From: an uncultured cyanobacterium
Lineage (GTDB): Bacteria > Cyanobacteriota > Cyanobacteriia > Cyanobacteriales > Nostocaceae
Reading direction: 5' to 3'
Assembly: GCA_903903925.1 (NCBI GenBank)
Contig: CAIVAU010000128.1
Span: 48,971-112,970, forward strand
DNA length: 64,000 nucleotides
Made by a program: the position numbers and the translations under genes. The notes beneath the pieces are model-generated. The model saw only the letters and a list, made by a program, of their open reading frames with translations, was not told the DNA's origin and searched no databases. Positions 43,828 to 53,500 of the stretch are shown one piece after another. The stretch's first letter is position 1; the number at the start of each line of letters is the position of its first letter.

Positions 43828-45066
43828 ATGAGTATTGTTCAGTCAAAGCTGCAAGTTAGCGAAAAAGCATTCCATATAGAAGCTTACGAGAAGATTGAAT
43901 ACAGTCTCGTCTATGTTGATGGAGTGTTCGACATCAATAATAGAGAATTGGCTGATTGTTACCAAAATTTTGGGCGATGCTTAGCTGTTGTAGATGCAAA
44001 TGCATATACATTTTACAACAGATCAATGAAAGAATATTTTCAGTATTACGGTATTGATCTGACAGTACTTCCAATTACAATCACCGAACCTAACAAGACA
44101 ATCCAAACCTTTGAGAAAATTATTGATGCTTTTGCTGACTTTAAGTTAGTTCGGAAAGAACCTGTCTTAGTCATTGGCGGCGGACTGATTACAGATGTAG
44201 CAGGTTTCGCCTGTTCGGCTTACCGTCGTAGCACCAATTACATCCGCATTCCTACTACTCTAATTGGACTGATTGATGCGAGTGTTGCCATTAAGGTAGC
44301 TGTTAACCATAAGAAGCTGAAAAATCGTCTGGGTGCTTATCATGCCTCCTCGAAAGTGCTGCTTGATTTTTCCTTCTTAGGAACTCTACCAATAGAGCAA
44401 GTACGCAATGGTATGGCAGAACTAGTGAAAATTGCGGTGGTTGGTTGCAAAGAGGTTTTCGATTTACTGGAACAATACGGAGAGGATTTGCTGCGTACAC
44501 ACTTCGGTAACATTGATGCTACACCGGAAATCAAGGAAATTGCTCAAAAAGTGACTTACAAATCCATCAAACGTATGTTGGAATTTGAAGTCCCCAACCT
44601 CCATGAACTAGATTTAGACCGGGTGATTGCTTATGGTCACACTTGGAGTCCAACCCTTGAACTTGCACCTCGTATACCGATTTTCCATGGTCATGCAGTC
44701 AATATCGACATGGCGCTATCTGCCACCATTGCCGCACGCAGAGGCTATATCTCTGGAGAAGACAGAGACCGTATCTTAGGACTGATGAGTCGTATTGGTC
44801 TATCCCTCGACCACCCCTTACTGGAGGAAGAACTCTTGTGGCGTGCGACTTTATCTATTAGCCTCACCCGCGACGGTCTGCAAAGAGCCGCAATGCCAAA
44901 ACCAATTGGTGAGTGCTTCTTTGTCAACGATTTCACCCGTGAAGAACTAGCAGCCGCATTAGCTGAACATAAAGAAATATGCAAAACTTACCCCCGTGGC
45001 GGTGATGGTGTAGATGTTTACCCCACTTATCAACTAGAAGCAGAACTTGTAGGAAGTGAAAAATAA
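43828..45066 (+). CDS. mysA: Demethyl-4-deoxygadusol synthase (sugar phosphate cyclase)
   Basis: MysA cyclises sedoheptulose 7-phosphate to demethyl-4-deoxygadusol, the first step of mycosporine sunscreen synthesis. The 412-residue protein belongs to the dehydroquinate-synthase-like cyclases: [20 protein letters not shown] (NAD loop), [16 protein letters not shown], and metal-site histidines in [10 protein letters not shown] and [11 protein letters not shown]. The C-terminal tail [14 protein letters not shown] is typical of this branch. Good ATG 43828. Its stop overlaps the first base of mysB. The order mysA-mysB-mysC with a convergent mysD follows the Nostoc punctiforme arrangement as I recall it. 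Confidence 0.92.
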   Translation: MSIVQSKLQVSEKAFHIEAYEKIEYSLVYVDGVFDINNRELADCYQNFGRCLAVVDANAYTFYNRSMKEYFQYYGIDLTVLPITITEPNKTIQTFEKIIDAFADFKLVRKEPVLVIGGGLITDVAGFACSAYRRSTNYIRIPTTLIGLIDASVAIKVAVNHKKLKNRLGAYHASSKVLLDFSFLGTLPIEQVRNGMAELVKIAVVGCKEVFDLLEQYGEDLLRTHFGNIDATPEIKEIAQKVTYKSIKRMLEFEVPNLHELDLDRVIAYGHTWSPTLELAPRIPIFHGHAVNIDMALSATIAARRGYISGEDRDRILGLMSRIGLSLDHPLLEEELLWRATLSISLTRDGLQRAAMPKPIGECFFVNDFTREELAAALAEHKEICKTYPRGGDGVDVYPTYQLEAELVGSEK

Positions 45067-45905
45067 TGACTCCTGTTGTTGAACAACCGACTGCAAGACC
45101 AGTAACGCCTCTGGGGATATTGGCGATGCAATTGGAAAGCATTGTGCAAGCAGTTAATGAACAACCAGATTTGTCCAGTGAACTTAAAGCCAAGCTCAAC
45201 TTTGCATGGCGTTTGGCAGCTGGTTTAGACCCCTATCTGGAAGAATGCACCACTGGTGAATCACCTGCTTTAGCAGCCCTTGCCAAAAAAACAGCTGTGG
45301 AAGCATGGACCCAACGCTTCAATGAAGGCGCAACAGTTCGTCAGTTGGAACAGGAAATGCTCTCTGGTCATGTTGAGGGACAAACCTTGAAAATGTTCAT
45401 CCATATGACCAAAGCTAAAAGAGTGCTGGAAATCGGTATGTTTACTGGCTACTCTGCACTCGCAATAGCAGAAGCATTACCCTCTGACGGAGAAGTCGTC
45501 GCTTGCGAGGTCGATCCATACGCCGCTGAATTCGGTAAATCGATCTTTCGTGAATCTCCCCATGGGTCGAAAATTCGTGTGGAACTCGGTCCGGCGCTAT
45601 CCACCTTGGATAAATTAGCTGCGGCTGGGGAATCCTTTGACTTTGTGTTTATCGATGCGGATAAGAAGGAGTATGTGCAGTACTTCCAAGCCTTACTAGA
45701 TAAAAACTTGCTCATCCCTGAAGGATTTATCTGTGTTGACAACACGCTGCTTCAAGGACAGGTCTATCTGTCGGTGGGCGATCGCACTGTCAACGGTGAA
45801 GCGATAGCTGAGTTTAACCGTGTCGTCGCTGCTGAGAAGCGCGTAGAACAGGTCCTTTTGCCACTGCGTGATGGGTTGACTATCATTCGGCGATTACCTG
45901 TTTAG
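45066..45905 (+). CDS. mysB: O-methyltransferase converting DDG to 4-deoxygadusol
   Basis: MysB methylates demethyl-4-deoxygadusol with SAM to give 4-deoxygadusol. The 279-residue protein is a class I methyltransferase of the catechol-OMT type, with VLEIGMFTGYSALAIAEALP (motif I), EVVACEVDP, FDFVFIDADKKEYV and GFICVDNTLLQGQV. It starts at 45066 (TAATG overlap with mysA), implying translational coupling. Nothing unusual. Confidence 0.92.
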   Translation: MTPVVEQPTARPVTPLGILAMQLESIVQAVNEQPDLSSELKAKLNFAWRLAAGLDPYLEECTTGESPALAALAKKTAVEAWTQRFNEGATVRQLEQEMLSGHVEGQTLKMFIHMTKAKRVLEIGMFTGYSALAIAEALPSDGEVVACEVDPYAAEFGKSIFRESPHGSKIRVELGPALSTLDKLAAAGESFDFVFIDADKKEYVQYFQALLDKNLLIPEGFICVDNTLLQGQVYLSVGDRTVNGEAIAEFNRVVAAEKRVEQVLLPLRDGLTIIRRLPV

Positions 45906-46127
45906 TGCTGAGTGGCTCATTCCGAACTGCTAGAAGATGATCTAATTAACCGCAGAGGCGCAGAGGACACAGAGATATGAGTTAGAGAGATTGACCGGTC
46001 AGGGAGTAAGAGCAAACGCTGTACTAAGAATCTTGTAGCGTTTCGGGAGCAGTTTAATACAAATAGAGAGGTCAAGAGTAAAGGGTCATCAATTTTTTAC
46101 TTTTGACTTCCCCTCATCGGGAGTTCT

Positions 46128-47522
46128 ATGGCACAATTAATATCTACATCTAAAACAACGACTCAACCTATTTCTTTGGGGGTCAAAGTAGCTGCTTTTT
46201 TTCAGAGCTTTGCTACCTTAACGTTACTCTTATTGGCACTGCCAATTAACGCTACCATTGTTTTATTGTCTCTGCTGTGGAGTAGATTAGCTCGTCTTTT
46301 TCAGCATTCCTCAACAGCGACACACCCCAAAAATATTCTCATCAGTGGTGGTAAGATGACGAAAGCATTGCAGCTTGCACGCTCATTCTACGCCGCTGGA
46401 CACAGGGTTGTGTTGATTGAAACTCACAAATACTGGTTGTCGGGTCACCGGTTTTCACAAGCTGTTGATAAGTTTTATACAACTCCTGTTCCAGAAAAAG
46501 ATCCAGATGCCTATACCCAGGCTCTCATTGAGATTATCAAGAGAGAAAATATCGATGTTTATATTCCCGTAACCAGCCCAGTAGCCAGCTATTACGATTC
46601 CGTGGCTAAACCAGTGTTATCGCAATATTGTGAAGTTTTCCATGTAGATGCTGATGTTTGTGAAATGCTGGATGATAAGTATACCTTCAGCGAGAAAGCG
46701 CGTCAATTTGGGTTATCAGTTCCCAAATCCTTTAAAATTACTTCTCCTGAACAAGTCCTGAATTTCGACTTTTCTCAACAGACTCGTAAATACATCCTTA
46801 AGAGCATTCCCTACGACTCAGTAAATCGTTTAAATTTAACTAAGCTTCCCTGTGAAACTCCAGAGCAAACAGAAGCATTTGTTAGGAGTTTGCCTATTAG
46901 TCCTGAGAAGCCTTGGATTATGCAAGAATTTATTTCTGGCAAAGAGTTCTGCACCCACAGTACTGTGCGAGATGGTAAATTACGACTACATACCTGCTGT
47001 GAATCTTCAGCTTTTCAAGTTAACTATAAAGATGTAAAAAACCTGAAAATTCGGGAATGGGTGACTCATTTTTTCAGGGAATTAAAAATTACAGGACAGA
47101 TTTCCTTCGACTTTATCGAAGCTGAAGACGGCGAAGTTTACGCTATTGAATGTAACCCTAGAATTCACTCAGCAATTACCACATTCCACGACCATCCAGG
47201 AGTGGCAGATGCTTATCTTAAAGATAGTCAGGGTGAAAACGAACCACCCATTGAACCGCTTCCAGATAGTAAACCAACCTATTGGTTATATCATGAACTG
47301 TGGCGACTGACTGAGATTAGGTCATGGTCCCAACTAAATGCATGGTTAGAGAAGATTGTCAAGGGGACTGATGCTATTTTTCAGTTTGACGATCCTCTGC
47401 CTTTTTTAGCAGTCCACCATTGGCAGATTACCTTACTATTGCTGGACAACTTGAGAAAATTAAAGAGTTGGGTGAAGATTGATTTCAATATTGGCAAGTT
47501 AGTAGAATTAGGAGGTGACTAA
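46128..47522 (+). CDS. mysC: ATP-grasp enzyme forming mycosporine-glycine
   Basis: MysC joins glycine to 4-deoxygadusol with ATP to give mycosporine-glycine. The 464-residue protein has an N-terminal hydrophobic segment (LTLLLLALPINATIVLLSLL) and an ATP-grasp fold: RKYILKSIPYDS (Lys), KPWIMQEFISGKEFCTHS and FDFIEAEDGEVYAIECNPRI (Mg/ATP ligands E and N). 220 bp separate it from mysB, including an AACCGCAGAGGCGCAGAGG repeat at 45949, so an internal promoter is possible. Confidence 0.92.
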   Translation: MAQLISTSKTTTQPISLGVKVAAFFQSFATLTLLLLALPINATIVLLSLLWSRLARLFQHSSTATHPKNILISGGKMTKALQLARSFYAAGHRVVLIETHKYWLSGHRFSQAVDKFYTTPVPEKDPDAYTQALIEIIKRENIDVYIPVTSPVASYYDSVAKPVLSQYCEVFHVDADVCEMLDDKYTFSEKARQFGLSVPKSFKITSPEQVLNFDFSQQTRKYILKSIPYDSVNRLNLTKLPCETPEQTEAFVRSLPISPEKPWIMQEFISGKEFCTHSTVRDGKLRLHTCCESSAFQVNYKDVKNLKIREWVTHFFRELKITGQISFDFIEAEDGEVYAIECNPRIHSAITTFHDHPGVADAYLKDSQGENEPPIEPLPDSKPTYWLYHELWRLTEIRSWSQLNAWLEKIVKGTDAIFQFDDPLPFLAVHHWQITLLLLDNLRKLKSWVKIDFNIGKLVELGGD

Positions 47523-47621
47523 AAAATAGAGTTAAGAAATTGCAGATGTAGACGCCCCTTGCACGGTGAGGCACAGAGATAGGAGGGTTTCCCGTGACGG
47601 GAATAACACGCTAGAAAAAGT

Positions 47622-48665
47622 TTAAGCTATGAGCTTTTTATGACTACCTAATGTTTCGTTAATAGCCGTCATTAATAACTCATTTAGAGAGATTCCTGCT
47701 GCTTTCGCCATAGTGGAAATCACACTTTTAGGCGCAAAAGAACAATATAACCCGGCTTCTAAGAACCAAGGTTGTCCCTTTGGATCAATGCGGAAGTCAA
47801 ATAAACTGTAGTGGCGACAACCCAAAGCCTTGTGACACTTTTTAGCTATTTGCTGAACCTTTTGAGTGAGAGGGTCGCTAGGGTCTACAATCCAAGACTT
47901 GCTCTTATCTTTAGAAGTCAAACTCAAGTTGCCATCCTCCGTCTGTTGGAGTTTATCAGCATAAATGCGAATGGGTTTGGAGTCAGGGTCAACCAGATAC
48001 TCTTCAAGGGGTAAACCAACTAACTCTCCGTCTTTAACAAGGATGCCGCATCTGACTTCTCTACCAAGTTCTATGAATGATTCTACAATAATTTCATCGG
48101 CATATGCAAATGCTTTCTTCAATGCAGCATCATAATCAGCAACCTCTTTGACAAAAGTCACTCCTAAAGAGTTATCCGAGGTAACAGGTTTGATAACGAC
48201 TGGAGGTATAATTGTCGGAACATCTCCTTGGCGTAGAAGTTCTCCATCAGGGACTTTCACACCAGCAGCTTCGACAATTGCTTTGGTTCTGGCTTTGTGA
48301 GCCGTTACTGCCATAATATCTGGAGTATTACCTATGTAAGGTATCTTGAGTAAGTCAAATAGGGCGCGATAGTGAGTCATTCCAGGGATACAAAACATTT
48401 GTGGTATCATTATGTCAATGTTTTGCGTTGTTAAAAACTCTATTGCTGAGAACAGAGGAATCGGCTCAACAATAGCAATATCTTCTCGACTTAGGGAGTG
48501 AGGAAATCGCCACTGACCATCAGGTGTGATGTATGCAATGTGAAAATCATAGGGCGATCCTTCCGCCATTGCTGCCAAACAATCTTGGGCGTAAAGGCGT
48601 GATAAATTACAGTAAAAATCGTTGTATGCAGATCCGACTAGATAAAGAATACGAAGTGCTGGCAT
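47622..48665 (-). CDS. mysD: D-Ala-D-Ala-ligase-like ATP-grasp enzyme of MAA synthesis
   Basis: MysD adds a second amino acid to mycosporine-glycine, forming disubstituted MAAs such as shinorine or porphyra-334. The 347-residue ATP-grasp protein has PPVVIKPVTSDNSLGVTFVK, IIVESFIELGREVRCGIL and YSLFDFRIDPKGQPWFLEAG. It is on the opposite strand to mysABC, convergent with mysC and only 99 bp from it. The accepted amino acid cannot be deduced. The start ATG 48665 is clear. Presence of mysD means the host should make a bis-substituted MAA. Confidence 0.9.
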   Translation of the reverse strand: MPALRILYLVGSAYNDFYCNLSRLYAQDCLAAMAEGSPYDFHIAYITPDGQWRFPHSLSREDIAIVEPIPLFSAIEFLTTQNIDIMIPQMFCIPGMTHYRALFDLLKIPYIGNTPDIMAVTAHKARTKAIVEAAGVKVPDGELLRQGDVPTIIPPVVIKPVTSDNSLGVTFVKEVADYDAALKKAFAYADEIIVESFIELGREVRCGILVKDGELVGLPLEEYLVDPDSKPIRIYADKLQQTEDGNLSLTSKDKSKSWIVDPSDPLTQKVQQIAKKCHKALGCRHYSLFDFRIDPKGQPWFLEAGLYCSFAPKSVISTMAKAAGISLNELLMTAINETLGSHKKLIA

Positions 48666-48983
48666 GATTCATCTGCTTGCTACAGCAGTTTTAAAGTGTA
48701 AATCTGTTGTGTTTGACTTCCTGTTCTAATTATTGGAAATCGGATGATTTTTTATGATTAATCTAATTGAATTTTCGGAAAAGTGTCAACAACAATTTAT
48801 TCAAAGCATATATTCTTTATGATATCATAAGCTAAAGGAATTAGCTCAAATTTTTAAAGAAAATTTCTGGTTTTTCACAACTGGAATCGCACTAGATTGG
48901 GAAAATCTATAGACATACATATTGATAGTGTATCAACAACTGAAAACCTACTATATCGTCAAAAAAAAGGACTGATTACATCA

Positions 48984-50432
48984 ATGGAATTGACATTACC
49001 AAACCAATATGACTTTGTACCTCGCTACTTCCGACTAGCTATTGCGAATGTCCTATCGAATATTATGGTTCCACTGGCTAATTTAGTCAGCATCATCTTT
49101 CTCGGTCATCTAGAAAAAATCCAGCACCTGTCTGGAGTTGCCCTCGCTGGAAGCTTCCTTAACTTCCTCTACTTGATTTTAATCTTTTTACGAATGGGTA
49201 CCACAGGAGTCACCGCGCAGGCAGTCGGACGAAATGACCGAGAGGGTGTATTGTTGATAGGATTGCGTAATGGTCTAATCGCTCTGGTGATAGGTATTGT
49301 GCTCATACTCCTACAGTACCCTTTAGGAGAACTAGCGTTTGACTTGCTAGATGTTGCTCAGGAGATCAAACTTTCAGGTCAAGCCTATTTCCACACTCAG
49401 ATTTGGGGTTCCCCAGCGGTTCTGCTCAATTTTGTCTTGATCGGTTGGTTTCTAGGACTCGAAAGAAATAACCTAGTTCTACTATTATCAGTCATTGGCA
49501 GTGGAGCAAAAATTACATTTGACTATGTGTTTATTATTTACTTAGACTGGTCAAGTACAGGTGCTGGCGTTTCCTCCGCAATCAGCCAATATCTGTTGCT
49601 ATTGGTAGGATTAATATTTTTATGTAGAGAAATCCAGGGGTCTGAGGTACCAGCCATAGTCGGCAAATTTTGGAACCCTTCAGCTTTTAAAGCTATTTTA
49701 ACTCTAAATGGAAACATCTTTATCAGCAATTTAGCTATTATGTTTACCTCCCTAACATTTAATTACGAGGGAACACAAATGGGAGTAACTATTTATACTC
49801 AAAATGCCTTACTTTTCCAGATATTCAGCTTGAGCCTGTATTTTATAGCAGGATTGGGATATGGAACAGAAACTCTGGTGGGAAACTTTAAAGGACAAGG
49901 ATCTGCACAACAGTTAAGACCTCTAGCTAGTGTTTCTGTGGCAACTGCTTTGCTAGTGGCAGTGTTTTTTGGCGGAGTGTGTGTGCTATTTCCTGGTAAT
50001 GTTTTTGGTTTATTAACTAACCACAATGAAGTTACCGAAACTATAAATTCTTTTACTCCTTGGTTGCTACTCACAATAATATTTGGTTCTATAGGTTTTA
50101 TGCTGGATGGGTACTTCTTGGGTTTGGCAGAAGGGCAGACTCTCCGTAATGTGAGCTTAACTGCTCTAGTCGTGGGATTTTTACCTACAGACTTTACTGC
50201 CATTAAGTTTTTTAGTAACGATCTCTTGTGGCTAGCTTTGTCTTTATTCTATGCTATTAGAATGATGATGCTAGGGTTACAGTTACCCAGAACATTCGAG
50301 AGTGATGTTAATGATGGGAGTATTTCCCTTCCAGCTTTAGAAGAATCTCTCGCTTCTCCTCTAACTATAAAAGAGAAGCATCAAAAAATGCTTGTCGAAA
50401 CATTAGAAATCAGTCAAAATGATGCAGGTTGA
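48984..50432 (+). CDS. MATE-family efflux transporter
   Basis: A 482-residue membrane protein with about twelve predicted hydrophobic segments in two halves. MATE features include the MVPLANLVSIIFLGHL first helix, the RMGTTGVTAQAVG loop and the ILTLNGNIFISNLAIM segment of the second half. It should export a small molecule using Na+ or H+. It is divergent from mysD (318 bp apart), so a link to MAA export is possible but unproven. I prefer ATG 48984 (MELTLPNQYDF) over a TTG at 48897. Confidence 0.83.
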   Translation: MELTLPNQYDFVPRYFRLAIANVLSNIMVPLANLVSIIFLGHLEKIQHLSGVALAGSFLNFLYLILIFLRMGTTGVTAQAVGRNDREGVLLIGLRNGLIALVIGIVLILLQYPLGELAFDLLDVAQEIKLSGQAYFHTQIWGSPAVLLNFVLIGWFLGLERNNLVLLLSVIGSGAKITFDYVFIIYLDWSSTGAGVSSAISQYLLLLVGLIFLCREIQGSEVPAIVGKFWNPSAFKAILTLNGNIFISNLAIMFTSLTFNYEGTQMGVTIYTQNALLFQIFSLSLYFIAGLGYGTETLVGNFKGQGSAQQLRPLASVSVATALLVAVFFGGVCVLFPGNVFGLLTNHNEVTETINSFTPWLLLTIIFGSIGFMLDGYFLGLAEGQTLRNVSLTALVVGFLPTDFTAIKFFSNDLLWLALSLFYAIRMMMLGLQLPRTFESDVNDGSISLPALEESLASPLTIKEKHQKMLVETLEISQNDAG

Positions 50433-50626
50433 TTTCCTTTGCGCCTCTGCGGTTAATTAGATAGGTAATCTAAAGGGTGGGAAGGAGGGAAGGGAGTAAC
50501 CATATCTGCTGGTTAGAGCATTATTAATTAAAAAGTATCGCAAGATACAAAAAACCATGTTATGACAATTCACAAACAGGGACATGAAGTCTCTTTGTTA
50601 GCAATGAAAATATAAATTTCTGGTAA

Positions 50627-50719
50627 TAGACATAGGCGTGGAAATTAATTGTGCGTCCGTTGAAATCCTTGGTAGGGGCGTATTGCAATACGCCCCTACA
50701 TCATTTCTGGAGATGTCTA
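50627..50719. mobile_element. 93-bp MITE-like element with TAGACAT ends, copy B
   Basis: Same length and termini as 3816-3908, differing at about four sites, one of them in the loop of the central GTAGGGGCG hairpin (50672-50699). It lies in the 850-bp gap after the MATE gene. Confidence 0.72.
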
Positions 50720-51279
50720 ATGACTAGACATTTAAATGTGAATGCTTTAACAGAACGCTTGAAATCATGTGGCGGAATTCTACTCACTCATGCTATTGTC
50801 TAGCGATAAAAAACCCGCCAAGACCCAGAGGAAAAAGAATCACGTAAAGCGATGGGTTCTCTTTACTAGGATGCAAATAAGTAGCAACTTGCTTTATATA
50901 CCAAATTTCATCAATAAATTTTTTACATCAAGAAATTTTCTAAGTTGTTCATTTTAGTCTATTATCTAGAATAAAGGAGTGCTAAATAATTTAGATTCCC
51001 TATATGTCCAGTTAATTACTGATTATTCTTCATTGCGTAGACGCGAACACAAAGGTGTGCAATTCTACCCTGCGGGACACTCGGCTATCCCGTCGTGGCT
51101 TCATCGCAGGTTTATCCTGTGGCAAGCTACTTACCGTACGTCTACACAATCACGTTGAAACTGATATCTTGCATCAGCCTAGTAACAAGCTGGACGTCTA
51201 GCCTCCAGGTTGCTACTCGGCTCAATACCTTATTTTTGATCTCGACAATTAGCTTATACCAATATTTTACTTCTCAACA
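50720..51279. other. Gene-free region upstream of the phototaxis operon
   Basis: The ORFs here are short and not family-like. 51040-51115 carries a G/C-rich mosaic (GCGTAGACGCGAACAC, CCCTGCGGGACAC, CCCGTCGTGGCTTCATCG) of the dispersed cyanobacterial intergenic kind. The operon promoter is presumably within the last 150 bases. Confidence 0.4.
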
Positions 51280-52473
51280 ATGTTGACTCCTTCATCTGTG
51301 AGATCTATAAATCCCCCAATTGCGACTTACAAAGTAGAGAACAGCGATGAACTAGCCAAGCATATTCAGATGTGTAGTCGAGATAAAATTTCAAGTCGGC
51401 TGGATTTAAGTATCACAGGCAGCGAGGGGGCGATGTGGAGTTTGTTTTTTCGCCGAGGTTACTTAGCTTGGAGTGCTAGTGAGTTGCATCCGCTGCGTTG
51501 TTGGAATCGACAATTATATCAACACTGTCCACATTTGGCTGCTGACTTTTCTGGGCAGAAAACAGAGCGCCCTCATCATTGGGATTACGCTTCTCTGGTT
51601 AATCAGGTGAAACAGGGAAAAATCCAGCCAGGAAAGCTAGCAGCGATCATGGAAGGAAACATACTAGAGCTTTTGTTCGATATTCTACAAGTGATATACT
51701 TACGTCGCCAGTATTCAGAAATGCAATTGGCTTACAGTAAGTTTCCGCAAGACTTGATTGATGACTCAAAGTTGGTTTCGCTCCAGCTTAACCAAGCTTG
51801 GCAGCAAGCAGAGAAAGCTTGGACGATCTGGCTATCCGCTGGTTTTGCCAGCTTTTCACCTAATATGGCTCCCGTGATCTGGGATCACGAAGGACTACGG
51901 GAGCAGATTTCACAACCTGCTTACCAAAAACTGACTGCAATGGCAAACGGCAGTTCGACTTTGAGGGATTTAGCCGTTAAGTTGAAACAACCCTTAGTGC
52001 CCTTGACACAATCCATCATGCCTTATATCAACCAAGGGGTGATGGGATTGACCCACGTTGGGGATATCAGCTTTTACGTAAAGCCGGTCATTGGTCCTTT
52101 AATTGCCTACATTGAGGATAGCCGATTTGATAGCGAGATCATGGGGCACATTCTCGCTCCGGCTGGCTATCGGTTCGTCAATATTCGAGACTCAATACAG
52201 GCACTGCCGATGCTGCTTGAGTACAAGCCTGACCTGATCTTTTTGGATTTGCTCATGCCTGTGGCAAACGGGTATGAAGTGTGTGCTCAAATCCGTCGGA
52301 TTTCGGCATTCAAAGACACCCCAGTAATTATTCTTACTAATAATGATGGCATTGTTGATCGCGTGCGGGCAAGGATTGTCGGCTCTTCAGGCTTTTTAGC
52401 AAAGCCGATAGAGCAGGACAAGGTGCTGTCTGTGTTAGAGAAATACCTACCAGCTTCACCCCTGCTGGCTTAA
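51280..52473 (+). CDS. pixG: PatA/PixG-type response regulator
   Basis: A 397-residue protein with the PatA layout: an N-terminal PATAN-like domain (DLSITGSEGAMWSLFFRRGY), a central helical domain with a conserved EGNILELLFDILQ, and a C-terminal receiver with phosphorylatable D323 (FLDLLMPVANGYE) and the PIEQ end loop. Such proteins head chemotaxis-like operons that control type IV pili in cyanobacteria. The pix/ptx/tax1 and hmp loci both begin this way; the light-sensing MCP downstream favours pix/ptx. Confidence 0.83.
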   Translation: MLTPSSVRSINPPIATYKVENSDELAKHIQMCSRDKISSRLDLSITGSEGAMWSLFFRRGYLAWSASELHPLRCWNRQLYQHCPHLAADFSGQKTERPHHWDYASLVNQVKQGKIQPGKLAAIMEGNILELLFDILQVIYLRRQYSEMQLAYSKFPQDLIDDSKLVSLQLNQAWQQAEKAWTIWLSAGFASFSPNMAPVIWDHEGLREQISQPAYQKLTAMANGSSTLRDLAVKLKQPLVPLTQSIMPYINQGVMGLTHVGDISFYVKPVIGPLIAYIEDSRFDSEIMGHILAPAGYRFVNIRDSIQALPMLLEYKPDLIFLDLLMPVANGYEVCAQIRRISAFKDTPVIILTNNDGIVDRVRARIVGSSGFLAKPIEQDKVLSVLEKYLPASPLLA

Positions 52474-52570
52474 CAAGGGTTTGGGATCAATCCACCATCC
52501 GTCTTGGAAAGTTGGCCACGAAGGAAACCCTAAAGTACAACTTTTCGCAAAATCTAAAATCCAAAATCGA

Positions 52571-52936
52571 ATGACCACAGTCCTTTTAGTTGAAGATAGC
52601 TTGACAGAAACTGAAGTGCTAACCTGCTACCTCAGAAAAGTGGGTATGGCAGTGCTTAGTGCCACCAATTGCGAAGAAGCTCGGATTAAGCTCAGTCAGC
52701 AAAAACCGGATCTGGTGATTGTTGATGTGATCCTACCAGGGCAAAGCGGGTTTGAACTCTGTCGTGAACTCAAGACCCATGCCAATACTTCGCAAATCCC
52801 GGTCGTGATTTGCTCTACCAAAGGAACCGACGTTGACAAACTCTGGGGGGCAATGCTGGGGGCTGATGCTTATCTCCCCAAACCAGTAGACCAAAAAGAG
52901 TTGACAACCACGGTCTTGCGCTTAACGGCTGTATAG
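52571..52936 (+). CDS. pixH: CheY/PixH-type response regulator
   Basis: A 121-residue single receiver domain: TTVLLVEDSLTE start (acidic pocket), D52 phosphorylation site (VIVDVILPGQSG), and the ADAYLPKPVD Lys loop. I start at ATG 52571 because the longer frame from 52481 adds an unrelated N-terminus. It is second in the operon, 98 bases after the PatA-like gene. Confidence 0.85.
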   Translation: MTTVLLVEDSLTETEVLTCYLRKVGMAVLSATNCEEARIKLSQQKPDLVIVDVILPGQSGFELCRELKTHANTSQIPVVICSTKGTDVDKLWGAMLGADAYLPKPVDQKELTTTVLRLTAV

Positions 52937-52948
52937 AAACCTAGATCT

Positions 52949-53500
52949 ATGATAGAATCACGCGATTCAAAGCTAATAGCAACTAGCAACCTTGATACGC
53001 TGATGTTAGACCCACTCCCTCCAGAAACTAGAGTGCGCCTGCTCCGCTTTCCTTTGGGTTCCCAGAACAGTATGCTGTTGCCTCTGGAGCAAATTACAGA
53101 AATTATCAAAATAGATGTAACAGAAATTTTGCCAGTTCCGGAAATGCCTAGTTGCCTTCTGGGAATTTGCAACTGGCGCTTAGAAATGCTGTGGCTGTTA
53201 GATTTCAACAACTTTGTTGGCTACCCCTCAACCTTTGAATTGGAGCCAATGTTAACCTCTCTAACAGTCATAGTAGTTCAAATTAATCACCAGTCATTAG
53301 GACTAGGAGTGCAGCAAGTCAACGATATTGAGCTACACGACTTACAACAACTCCAAAGCGTGCCTCTCGGTTTATTTCCACCCGATCTCCTGCCACTTGT
53401 GCAAGGGACTTTACCTGGGTCCAGCGATGCTGTCTTAGATCTCAAAGCCATTATTCATTGCCCTCTATGGAAAAAACATCAGGGATCATACGATTCATGA
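52949..53500 (+). CDS. pixI: CheW-type adaptor
   Basis: A 183-residue CheW-domain protein: LRFPLGSQNSMLLPLEQITE, ILPVPEMPSCLLGICNWRLE (typical SH3-like strand region), LGLGVQQVNDIE. It links the MCP receptor to the CheA kinase. The start ATG 52949 is 12 bases after the response-regulator stop. Its stop overlaps the likely MCP start (ATGA at 53497). Confidence 0.85.
   Translation: MIESRDSKLIATSNLDTLMLDPLPPETRVRLLRFPLGSQNSMLLPLEQITEIIKIDVTEILPVPEMPSCLLGICNWRLEMLWLLDFNNFVGYPSTFELEPMLTSLTVIVVQINHQSLGLGVQQVNDIELHDLQQLQSVPLGLFPPDLLPLVQGTLPGSSDAVLDLKAIIHCPLWKKHQGSYDS

Noticed and set aside
50769..50957. 62-residue ORF
   Set aside because: No ribosome-binding site, no family features, and low-complexity end; not supported.
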